From positions 1,257,705 to 1,321,704 of the forward strand of contig NC_049989.1 in NCBI RefSeq assembly GCF_000003815.2: a DNA stretch of 64,000 nt, written 5' to 3'. Below are positions 55,204 through 64,000 of the stretch, piece after piece. The notes beneath the pieces were generated by a model, which ran no database searches, was not told where the DNA came from, and saw only the letters and a program-made list of their open reading frames with translations. The number at the start of each line of letters is the position of its first letter. Position 1 is the first letter of the stretch. Origin of the DNA: Branchiostoma floridae (taxonomy: Eukaryota > Chordata > Leptocardii > Amphioxiformes > Branchiostomatidae). Position numbers and translations under genes: made by a program.

Positions 55204-57478
55204 CATGGCCAAGGATCCCAGACGGAACAGTAGAGAAGGGCCACTGTATATAGTGTTTATGTCAGGGTGAGAAGCCACTTTATATAGTGTATAATTAAAC
55301 GCTGGAGGAAACTGTGTACTTTCTGGATGCGGTATTCAGGCTACTTCTCTACCAAACTTACAGAATGATTGTAACGCTGGTTCACCTTTATCTGAGGGTA
55401 ACCTATATTTATTGTTTGTATGAAAAAATGCTATTTAGGGATATGAAGTCGATGGACCGTCTCGTGTCTTGAGTAATGCCAAACAAGAGACCATCTTGTG
55501 TGTGAATTGATAGACGTAATGATGCTTTGTCATAAGAATAGGTTTGAGTAAGATTGGTAAAGGACATCCGCTTTACATAAAAGTACTCTCCAAGCGGATG
55601 TTTATTGACTTGTCTGGCATTTTCAGTCAACAAAACTCACAAACGCCTGATATAAACGAATGCATTGTTTTACAAGAACAAAGAAAGGCCTACGCACGAA
55701 TGGCGCGTATCATCGTTTTCCAATGAATTGTTATCTAGAACGAACACTAAAAATAACTTTGAGGGCATCGTATACCAGCGTTTGGTATTATTATATTCTT
55801 AAGCTTCGGTTTTACGTTTTTAGCTAATCAACTAATTTTACTTTTTTTTAAACTTTTGACACAAAAGAAAACATGGCTTACCCACGCTCAATTTTAATAT
55901 TCGTTTTTTTTTTTTGCTGCGGCAGTTTGTTGTCTAGATTGAACTACACGAAATGGACATTCTAAGTAAAATCTAACACGTTTGATGATAACATTCTCCA
56001 CCATTCTATGGTGGGGTAGTCATTTTACGCCCTAAGCTTATCAATGAAACGGCCGCTTCAGTCTAAAGACCAATGTTGTGCTTTTGAAACAAAAGAAAAC
56101 ATGGCGTATATGATATACCCACGCTCGCATTGGAAGCCTTCATTCGCTTTTATCCTTGTGGATAATGCTTGTTGCAACAACAATATGTTTGTTACCAGAC
56201 TGATGTATGAAATCATTAACAATTACAGTAACACATTTTCACCTAGTTCCTTGTGGGTATTGTTTGACTGTGAACTGGCCAGGTGACAAAAGCTGAATTT
56301 AGCTACAGTGGACCTCCCGACCTATTGTGTCTGTCTGTATGCAAATACTCATCAGAACTAGCCAATTGTATTTCACACAGCATGTAGGTGTTTGAAAATA
56401 AGGACCAATCAACACACATGTCAACATTTTCAAATTTTACAGTTGGCATTTCAGAGCTAGACTTCTTTCTGTGAGGTTGCGCTTTTACGCAACGGATCCC
56501 GATAGCTGGATATCTGCATGCACGGCAGACAACGTCAGTGAACACTGAGGGATTTAGAATGATACGACCTCGAGACTAAACAACATCTTGCCGCGTGGAA
56601 TTTGAATTGCCTACGCTGGAAGGATTGGATTCTGCTTGGAGTTTTAAACAACTGTAATTTTATAGCTAGTATCCAGCCTCGCGCGCGGGCAGGCTCTGTA
56701 GAGTACGGTGGGGTACGACTGACATGCCCGGTTGTGATTTTGCGGACGGTTTGAGACTACGTCACACGTCGCCATGTAGGGCTGGCTTAAAAGTTGCTGC
56801 CGGAGGCCGTGGTTGGCTCGGGTGATTTCTGCTTCGGCCCCGTGGACAGTGGAGGCTGCCCACCCGTGTCACGATGGATCAATGGTTACCACAAATCTTC
56901 ACGTTCTCGTTTAGAAATTTTGCCGCAGCTGTGCTCCTGACTAACAAAAGTCTGTGCAGAAGACGGGTGGACAACAGAATGTATGATAGCGGGAATGCAG
57001 AACTTCACAAGACGTAAAAGGAGCATCATTCCTAGCACATAATATATGGAGGAAATCGTCAGGACAGTCTACTGTCCAGAAATACTTTGAAAAAATAAAG
57101 AAAATTCATTCACCATTCAGAAAGAATAAAAGCAAAATAAACACACTACAGGGAGGGGGGATCCTAGGTAGGGCAGGGTAGTAAAACAAAGCTGCTTTCA
57201 ATGACAAAGGGTGCTCTAGTCGAGGCCTGGGTGAGATAATTAGGTGATAATTAGGTGCTAACAAGGGTGCATGTCCCGAATAGGCAGGCATATGCAGGAA
57301 ATTTGGGTCGGATGAGCGGACATGGGCGGGACATGCACCGGGATGGCCAGGCACATATGCAGGCATTATCGGCCTCCATATGTCCCGCACACTAATAGTT
57401 GTGAATCTCCGGGTCATATGCAGGTCCGTCTATACCAAGTGTGCGGACGGCATATACCCGTTATCGGCCACATATTTT
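55204..57478. other. Intron; no gene seen
   Basis: Only short frames occur. 56660-56870 is GC-rich without an open exon. 57240-57478 has several CATATGCAGG / TTATCGGCC blocks, a degenerate repeat. Confidence 0.35.
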
Positions 57479-57521
57479 GAATATCTGGGTTTATATGCAG
57501 GAGTATTCGACCCAGATATTC
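57479..57521. repeat. Perfect 12-bp inverted repeat
   Basis: GAATATCTGGGT (57479-57490) and ACCCAGATATTC (57510-57521) are separated by 19 nt. A (GT)n-rich tract follows at 57600-57775. Confidence 0.7.
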
Positions 57522-57790
57522 GCTTTTTCGTGTAGTGGCAGCCCCGGGCCCCATCCGAGTAAGTAGTTATACAATGAATTTTCGGTGCTCACGTATGAGT
57601 GTGTTTGAGTGTGAGTGTGTGTGTGAAACTGTGAACTGATGTGCAATGTAAATCATGTACATGAACATTGTATGCGTGTTTGTGTTCATGTGCATTGTGC
57701 ATATGTGTGTACATGTATGTGACTGTATAATACGTTTGTGTGTACATGTATGTGTGTGTGTGTGTGTAATACTCATTGCCATTCACTCAG

Positions 57791-57940
57791 ACTGCCACAT
57801 TTGAAATTTTGATTAATGTAGATTCGCTGCATTCTTCCTACACTATAGCGCCCAAGGTACGCACGCTGGGTGAGGCTGGCTCAGCAAAGGGGGACCACGA
57901 CGATCACAACGGGCCACAAGAGGACAGGCACCCAACCGCT
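57791..57940 (+). CDS. Candidate 150-bp exon
   Basis: It is bounded by CACTCAG and GTAAGT, open and phase 0 for 50 codons: TATFEILINVDSLHSSYTIA then a charged HDDHNGPQEDRHPTA end. All three candidate exons (27, 660, 150 bp) are phase 0, so they can be joined freely. That supports one gene but does not prove it. The polypyrimidine tract is weak because (GT)n precedes the acceptor. Confidence 0.4.
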
Positions 57941-58006
57941 GTAAGTCAAATCTTTATGCTGATTACATTAACTTTCGGCAGAAGTTCCCTCCATGAAGGT
58001 GGAGGT

Positions 58007-58227
58007 ATTACTGTAAATGCATTTAAGTTCGCGGGGATTTAATTTCGCGGTAGCGGGAAAAGGGACTTTTGGCAGTGGATTTCAGTTCGTGGTACCACCA
58101 TAGACTGCAGTCTAATAGTAATACCATAATAGAAAAATGTTTGCCGTGGTTTTAAGTTCGCTGTGAAGTGGTCATCGTGAAAACCGCGAACATTAATCCA
58201 CCGCAAACATTTTTGCAATACAGTAAT
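58007..58227. mobile_element. Short TIR element (~220 bp)
   Basis: Ends are ATTACTGTA and its complement, followed by imperfect inverted blocks (TTCGCGG on the left; TTTGCGGTGG and TTCGCGG on the right complement). It has no coding content. The target duplication is unclear. Confidence 0.55.
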
Positions 58228-58865
58228 TGAAAGTTCATCTGTGCTGGTAGAAGTCATTCTTGAACTAATTAAACTGTAATTTCCAAAGCAAAAATAAATG
58301 GACTCACCCAAATTTTCGACTGAACAGCACCAGTCTTTGTCAAGGAATGAACAATCCACTGCTGAAGTGACGTCACGCTATGCACATAGAACATGTGACT
58401 CAGTAAGCAGTGGATCATACGCTGCAGGAAGTCTATGGTTCCCACCATCTGTGCAGGGATGGTTGGAAAGCTCTGATATAGATGGCTTCTTTAATCCCTC
58501 TGGCATGGATGCCTGTTTGTCGACCTTGCAGCAGCATTTTTTGACGACGCCTCAGGGGAGTCGTCAAGTGGTACACAGGAATGCTGCTATGCTGGGTATG
58601 GGTGACTCTTCTTCATTTTAACAATACAGGCCTTTCGTTACCAGTTTCCGCCGGGACCTGTTCAGCTCCAGCCCCGGGGCAGGCGGCTCTGTCGCAGCTA
58701 GCAGTCCCAGCCTTGGTTCAAGCGATGGCAGCCCAGGTTCAGCAAGCAGCTCCAGCACCAGGCCAGGTAGCAGGAGCAGCCCCGGCTCAACAAGCTGTAG
58801 CAGTACCGGCACTGCAAGCGGCGGTCGGCCCGCACCAAGCCGGGGCAGCACCGGCTCAACATGCG
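58228..58865 (+). other. Unassigned, partly repeat
   Basis: 58295-58400 (TTTCGACTGAACAGCACCAG, then a CTTTGTCAAGGAATG-like stretch) looks like a dispersed repeat. 58620-58865 is Ala/Pro/Gln-rich in one frame (PAPGQAALSQLAVPALVQAM…) with CAGC/GGCAGC repeats. It may be gag-like sequence ahead of the DIRS fragment. No known domain. Confidence 0.3.
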
Positions 58866-59991
58866 GCTGGTATTTGTGTTGCGCCAGCTTACCTTTTGGG
58901 TTTAAAAGTAGCTGTTTTATCTATCAGACAATAGGTTTAGTGGCCATGAGTAAGATCAGGTCATTAGGAGTGCCCGCTTCGTTATATGTTGATGATCGAC
59001 ACGCGGGTCTGTTTCAGCTAAAGGATTCAGTAGAAGAACCAGTTGCGATCGCGGGGCCAAGCAGATCAGCAAAAGAACCAGTCGAACTCACGGTACCAGG
59101 TAAGCAAATGAAGAAACCAGTCGGACTCCTGGTACCAAGCAGAAAGAGGAAGAGAAGCCGATGAGAGTGGTCAAAATTTTGAGTTAGCTCAATCAGCAGC
59201 TTTTATCCTTTGCAAAGTCCTAGTGGATTTAGGCTATTTCATCGGGTTGGCCAAATCGACCTTGGTGCCCACGCAGAGGCCTATTTTCCTAGGCATGATC
59301 ATTAATTCAGTCGTACTAGCTTTCAGGCTGCTGGAAGACAAGAAAGAGAAGTTCGCCACCTTGAAAGAGGAGACGTTGCAAGCCTCAACCATCCCGATCA
59401 AGACGGCACAGAAGCTGGCAGGGAAGATGGTGTCGTTTTCCTTGGCTATACCGGCGGCAAAGTTGTATGCTCGAGAAATCTTCAACGCCATTAGGATAGC
59501 TGACAAGCAGAGGGGCAATGTGCAGATGACCGAGGAGCTGAGAGCACAGATACGGCACTGGAGGTTCATAGATTCGTGGGAGGATTTCCTATCTTGGTTA
59601 CCAGTGAAAAAAGAAGTCATCACCCTCGCGTCTGATGCTTCAGGCTTTAGATGGGTAGGAGTAGTAGATACAGAACAATGAAGGGTCCAAGTGGGGGGAC
59701 TACTGGTCATCGCAAATGGCTGATGACCATATCTCTATAAAAGAGATCAATGCGCTGAAGGAAACCTTGGAAGCTAGTGCTGATGTGGTCCGGGGGAAAA
59801 GGATAGAGGCCAAAGTGGACAACACAACCCTTATTGCAGCATGGTACAATCAAGGGGTGAAAAGCATTGAAGTGTCAAGAGCGATGACTAAGCTGTGGGA
59901 AACAGTAGCCCGCCTGAATGTGGACTTGAATTTGACGTATATACCATCGGCAGATAATCCGGGCGCTGTAGAGAAGCGTATGGATAGATAG
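58866..59991 (+). pseudogene. DIRS-type RT/RNase H fragment
   Basis: RT: LPFGFKSSCFIYQTIG, then YVDDRHAG (~58988), the DD catalytic box of DIRS-like RTs. After a 13-residue repeat ×3 and a stop (59162), the frame resumes: FELAQSAAFILCKVLVDLGY, FIGLAKSTLVPTQRPIFLGM. The connection region follows (KTAQKLAGKMVSFSLAIPAA, KLYAREIFNAI). RNase H begins LASDASGFRWVGVVDTE; a frameshift near 59680 leads to the 59716-59991 frame (ISIKEINALKETLEA, KVDNTTLIAAWYNQG, TYIPSADNPGAVEKRM). The usual tail A-D is altered to V-E. The tyrosine recombinase and methylase parts are absent. Confidence 0.75.
59021..59137 (+). repeat. 39-bp × 3 repeat inside the DIRS RT
   Basis: Three 39-bp units encode VEEPVAIAGPSRS, AKEPVELTVPGKQ and MKKPVGLLVPSRK. 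They sit between YVDDRHAGLFQLK and the FELAQSA segment, which are near neighbours in DIRS elements. Confidence 0.6.
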
Positions 59992-61408
59992 ATAGCAGAG
60001 CACAGGTACTCCGGCCGCCGAAGGAGTCTAAAGCGACCCACCCGCCCCAGCCCGGACATTTTTCTTCGGGTGGGTGTGAGCGCCCGCCTTAGCAGACATA
60101 CGTCTTTAGGCTCCAGACGGCAAGTTCTGCATCATCTATTCCGGAGGACCTATGGCTACGCAGGCCAATTAGGAAACTTCTCTTGCTTTGTCTTGCCTTG
60201 TATACCAGAACTCAGAAATTTACTATTTTTAAGCTTAACAGAAGGCATTTCAAAATTCTGATCATAGCTTAAGTTTACTAAAGAAACGTCTGCTACAAAT
60301 TCAAGACGTGTGTTATTTTTGTACTCTTACTTTAGAAATACCCGCATATGTAAACTGGGCAACTTTGCTTGCATAGGCTTTAATACTTGACTGATATTCC
60401 TGGGTTGTGAAACATCCAGAAGTACCAACAATCCTGCCATGCATAAGCCGAAGGATGATACAGAACGGTTAGTTTCCCTTTTATACTTACGTGAATTCAC
60501 AATTGCAGCATATTGATTTTGTCTAAGTACATGTCTCATCTGCTTTGTAAAAGAAATGTGGTGTTTGCATTGTGCCTCAAAGATATTGACAGGATATAGA
60601 ATACCTGGAAATTCAATGTTGACAAACATTTATTACATTACAGGGGTGGAGTGGGGGGTCTGTCAAAAAAAGGCCCTGTTCGAAGTCCACGGTACACTTA
60701 GGGAAGTGCGACAGCAAGCAAAAATCGGAGCCTCAGGATCAGTTCTGGAAAAAAAAAATCCCGTTTCTGCACACTGCCTAGCCGGAAAAAGAGGATCGGT
60801 ATCAATTTGCTACTAGTTTTTGGCAATAGACATTTCTGAGAGGATGCAGGCATAACGTAAGGCTCACTAACGACCCACTCTGAGAGGTATATGGTATCAT
60901 AATGCCTGGTGCTCTGCTATAACCACCGAATAAAACAACCGGGTGAGGGAGCGTCAGCGTCCGAACTGCGTTGGTTTCAAGATATGGTACAGCATAGAAA
61001 TAGAAATATGGAGTACCATTTATCTTTACTTTTGCGGATAATGCCACTGTTGAGACTCGTGGTTCAGGCATGATAATAGCACACTGTCATGCTGGAACTT
61101 CGACAAAAAGGTCAGAAGCCGGGAGACTCAGTATCTTCTACATGCGGCCAATGAGAAATAAGAGGTGAGGAAGTTCGTCTGGGCACAACACACTGAACAG
61201 GCTGAATGGTTGAAGTCCAGGCCCTACATATTTTGTATGTAAGTTATGCACCTTTGAGTTTAGGGTGGAGACGAGTCGTGAGCAGCCACTGCACTCGGCG
61301 AAACCGAAGATGCAGCTGCCACTTAACCTTCACCTTGGGCAAATGTCTCTAAGAGCAATAAGTTCATTATGAGTTGCAAGATCGGTCCAGACCCAGCAGC
61401 CTTGGACT
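59992..61408. other. No gene recognised
   Basis: Short frames only. A minus-strand frame at 60802-61071 (KVKINGTPYFYFYAVPYLET) has protein-like composition but no family or splice support. Confidence 0.3.
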
Positions 61409-62205
61409 ATGGACCAGCGCTACAGTGATCCGATGAAGGTGCAAGAGGCCTGTTTGAGACTGATACATAGGTCCAGAGCCCTAACAGACAGAGAGACAAA
61501 TGCAGCTTTAATGTCGCGTATCAGATAGAAGGCTGTGAAACGTGATTGCGTGGAACATGCCATGGCTATGCTGAAGGCTCCCGTTTCCTTGCCGAAGTCG
61601 AGGAATGAGTCTGATCAAGGTAAGTATCAATGTGAGTCTTCTGCCACCGGTTCAGTTGAGGAATTTGCTGAGCAGTGTGATGACCTGAAAAGACACCGTG
61701 CTTCATTTCAGATCACCTCAAGCCCACGCGAGAATCCTTCCCTTGACCTTAACATAAAGGCCATTGCTGACAAAATCCTGGAGCACGATGCGGACAAGGC
61801 CACTCGCCACACCTCAAGAATGTTGGCTTCATTGAGGAGAATGCCTTCTGTCTGGAACAGTACTTTTCCCGGCTGGTAGATCTTTTGGCCGTCCCTAATG
61901 AAGCTGAGCGAGGTAATTTAAGACGTCATGTGTTGGGCAAAAACTTCCCTAACAATTGCAGGTGTAACAGGCCTTTCAACAAGCAAGACACAGGTGAAGC
62001 ACAGCTGAATGATCATGAGAGAACCGTAATACCTACTTCAACCTGTCCTGCCGAGAGTGGAATCCTGACATTGTGGATACTCTCCAATGACATTCCATAC
62101 TTCACCGGGAGGCTCTATAAGGAATATGGAGTTGTCTCCGTGCAGGGAAATGAGGCAAAGAATGCCAAAACAGTATATCAAGCTCACAAACCGCTCCAAA
62201 GCTGA
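61409..62205 (+). pseudogene. Unidentified coding remnant (gene Y)
   Basis: From ATG 61409 one frame reads MDQRYSDPMKVQEACLRLIH, RALTDRETNAALMSRI, a TAG, then KAVKRDCVEHAMAMLKAPVS to a donor (CAAG|GTAAGT, 61620). The frame stays open beyond: VEEFAEQCDDLKRHRASFQI and NPSLDLNIKAIADKILEHDA. A 1-base shift near 61815 leads to EQYFSRLVDLLAVPNEAE-like sequence, NFPNNCRCNRPFNKQDTGEA and LTLWILSNDIPYFTGRLYK, ending at 62203. It is helical and charged, with no recognised domain. A 20-bp exact match at its end (62187) also occurs at 7009, and the following LAEDE block matches 14910, so it belongs to a repeated family. Confidence 0.4.
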
Positions 62206-62869
62206 AGGTCTTTCGCATGGGGTACATCAACGACGTCTTTGAGGAGTGATGTGGAAAGCCTTGCGGAGGATGAGGATATCTAGACATTATTGCCGGTGCC
62301 TAGAAAGGAGAGGTGTCCCAGAAGATGTTGGAGATAATGCTGCCCGCTGTGTGCGAGGTTATTGGCCCTTTTGAGCACACCTTCAATTTGTACAAACACA
62401 AAGAAGCTCACGTAGCAATAAGGAAGCAACCGGTGCAACAAACCATGAACAGGCAGGAATATATTGTAGGGACGCGAAAGGGTGGGAAAAGTACCGTTGG
62501 AAATATACAAAGTTCGCTTGGAAAAAGCACTTCGGCCATAGCTCTTTAGCATAAACATAGCTCTTTCGTCAAGGTGGATATTGTTGAATTTGACTGATCA
62601 TCACATTAAACGAATCATTTGTCACTCTTTTTGTATCAAAAAGTAAATCTACCTTATTAAACTGTATGGCAATATTCAAAGCATGTGAGTGCAGATTGTG
62701 GTGTGAGAAGGTCTTCTGTACAAACCTAGTCAGATTACAGCAAATGAAAATTTCTTTATAACAACAAAGCCGTTGACAGCTAAAGGTTTTAGGACTGGAA
62801 AGTGTTCTTAGGTAGGATGGTAAGGGTTTTCGTTTTGTTTTGGAACAAAATAAAATAATATTAATCAGA
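62206..62869 (+). other. Continuation of the gene Y repeat, then non-coding
   Basis: 62206-62275 matches 14755-14945 in two blocks (TCGCATGGGGTACATC; CTTGCGGAGGATGAGGA). 62313-62549 is open but unrecognised. The remainder shows nothing. Confidence 0.3.
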
Positions 62870-62990
62870 GGTATGGATAGGGGTGTTATTTTGGAATCTA
62901 GAAAGGGCAGTTCGAGGCAAAGAACCAGTTTGTTCAATGCAGATTATAAAATCATTTCCAAAGCACTTACAAATAGGCTAAGAAAACGGT
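62870..62990 (+). pseudogene. L1/Tx1-type RT fragment
   Basis: It encodes FNADYKIISKALTNRLRKR (62934-62990), the start of the RT core seen also at 2960, 28175 and 34905, though from a different subfamily. It is cut at both sides. Confidence 0.6.
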
Positions 62991-63710
62991 ATGAAGCATG
63001 TAATAAGACCTGACTTAAGCCAATTATCGACAATCTTCTTGACTTCTGATGTGACAATCGGTATGGTTTGCCTACAGGAACTGTCATATGGTATAGAAGA
63101 TGATATAAATGTTGATGCAGACGTTCAAGTGGAGACGCGTGTAAATGTATCATTACCACTTCCTGAATTGTTGAAAGTCCCTGGATCTTCTCTACCAAAA
63201 TTCAAAGCACAAAAATTCTACGCTCTGGTTGATGCCACAAAGGGTCAATCCGCAAATTCTTTATCGCTTCAACAACGAGTTGGAAATATAACAACCAGTG
63301 TGGCTAGATCTGCCATCATATTGGGTCAAAAAGATTGACGTTTGAAGAGACAGGACGTTATGTTATGAAAGATAAGGCCTTACATGAGGCCAGTCCAGAT
63401 GCATATTGTTTGGTACAGTGTATGTCATCATCCTTCCATTTTCGCATATTTGACTTCTGCAGCATCGATGCGACGTTAATGGTAGAGTCGTCTTCGGGGT
63501 ATATTGTATTACGCGCTGTCTTTGAATACGCCGCTTTATTACAAATATGTTGCGATGAGGAATTTTGTTTTAATAATACGTTTCCCTTCATTTCTGCAGC
63601 AAGTGAAACCTTTTTGTGCCTAAATAAAATACAAACCTAACACTTAATGGGAAAGTGATTCTTGCTAAATAATTAACGCTATCACAGTTTACATACTATC
63701 TTATTAACAA
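62991..63710 (+). other. Unassigned frames
   Basis: A 115-codon frame (62991-63338) reads LSYGIEDDINVDADVQVETR, LPLPELLKVPGSSLPKFKA; no domain is recognised. 63339-63710 shows nothing supported. Confidence 0.25.
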
Positions 63711-63871
63711 AGTGCCAACGGCAAGACGAGTTCCAACGGGAAAAAGAGCTGCTTGAAGGACATGTGCGCCAGGAGAGAGAGAGAGATTCAGATGTTGACG
63801 CCAGAGCACCATTGAAGGTAGCCATGGATCTGGCACGTGTGATACAAGCAAATGACAAGCACTATCAAAGG
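63711..63871 (+). CDS. Candidate coiled-coil exon
   Basis: It is open between AACAAAG and a donor (CAAAG|GTTAGTG): CQRQDEFQREKELLEGHVRQ, ERERDSDVDARAPLKVAMDL, ARVIQANDKHYQR. Strong heptad and charge pattern. The acceptor is weak and no partner exon was found in the window. 63872-64000 shows no further exon. Confidence 0.3.
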
Positions 63872-64000
63872 TTAGTGTTAGCAGTAAAAATGACTTATTA
63901 TACAGAATGAAAATGCTTTTTCTTCACTTCAAGGATCAGGCCAATCAGGACTCTATTTAAAGAGGAAGTGTTGATCCCGATGGCTTGTGCCCATTTCGGG

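Noticed and set aside
57567-57786. Minus-strand frames of Thr/His repeats (YTHTHTYMYT-like)
   Set aside because: They are translated (GT)n microsatellite.
58298-58621. 107-codon frame MDSPKFSTEQHQS… as a gene
   Set aside because: Its first third looks like a dispersed non-coding repeat, and there is no splice or domain support.
60676-60700. GTTCGAAGTCC resembling a tRNA B box
   Set aside because: No A box at the right distance and no cloverleaf stems.
60802-61071. Minus-strand 89-codon frame KVKINGTPYFYFYAV…
   Set aside because: Protein-like composition, but no family, no splice borders and no copy elsewhere in the window; not enough to call a gene.
1-64000. A bacterial-style operon, defence island or CRISPR system
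   Set aside because: Splice signals, LINEs, DIRS and TIR elements show animal nuclear DNA; no operon-like gene runs were found.

Overview
The window is animal nuclear DNA. It has spliced exons with GT..AG borders, several families of APE-type LINEs, a DIRS-type retroelement, cut-and-paste DNA transposons and their short non-autonomous relatives, and many diverged tandem repeats. The mix (L1/Tx1-type gag with zinc knuckles, CR1/L2-type and DIRS elements, FLYWCH-MULE transposase remnants, CATTC-type LINE tails) fits a polymorphic marine invertebrate deuterostome such as amphioxus (Branchiostoma). That name is an inference from element types, not from a host marker gene. Almost everything recognisable is transposable-element sequence. 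No rRNA, tRNA or CRISPR was seen. Two 100-bp runs of N (23435-23534, 28062-28161) mark assembly gaps.

Layout. 1-6330 is copy A of a composite repeat: FLYWCH/MULE-transposase debris and a broken Tx1-type reverse transcriptase on the + strand, an ~80-bp tandem repeat, then a Tx1-type gag (ORF1) with its leader on the - strand. Copy B (28162-31455), copy C (31897-38110, internally replaced by another LINE) and copy D (44780-46390) repeat all or part of it. Smaller fragments lie at 26213-27240 and 38395-39005. 6460-9941 holds a TIR element, an L1/Tx1-type ORF2 fragment split by a CR1-type RT cassette with a 7-bp duplication, and a mariner-derived element. 10080-14729 is a full-length LINE (LINE-1 here) with intact ORF1 and ORF2 and a 10-bp target-site duplication. 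15605-20538 is a decaying coding sequence split by a second, related LINE (LINE-2, 16582-20419) with a 15-bp duplication. 20690-24965 holds gag fragments, a four-exon gene fragment with consistent phases and a LINE 3' end. 25144-25710 is the best-preserved FLYWCH exon.

38.4-48.6 kb is mostly repeats (80-bp array, ~250-bp array, GCATAACTCGAG units) plus LINE fragments. 49.7-58 kb looks most like host-gene territory: a candidate promoter with E2F and CRE-like sites, and three phase-0 exons (27, 660 and 150 bp). The 660-bp exon encodes Gly/Asn and Pro/Val/Gln repeats. Its introns carry a pogo-like and a piggyBac-like TIR element. 58-64 kb has a TIR element, a DIRS RT/RNase H fragment with an inserted 13-residue repeat, and further degenerate coding fragments.

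How parts relate. LINE-1 could supply its own retrotransposition machinery: RNA-binding ORF1, and an endonuclease plus reverse transcriptase in ORF2. LINE-2 belongs to the same family by ORF2 and shares a 3' hairpin whose paired bases covary, which suggests a common template-recognition signal. The short TIR elements have no intact transposase here and would depend on enzymes encoded elsewhere.
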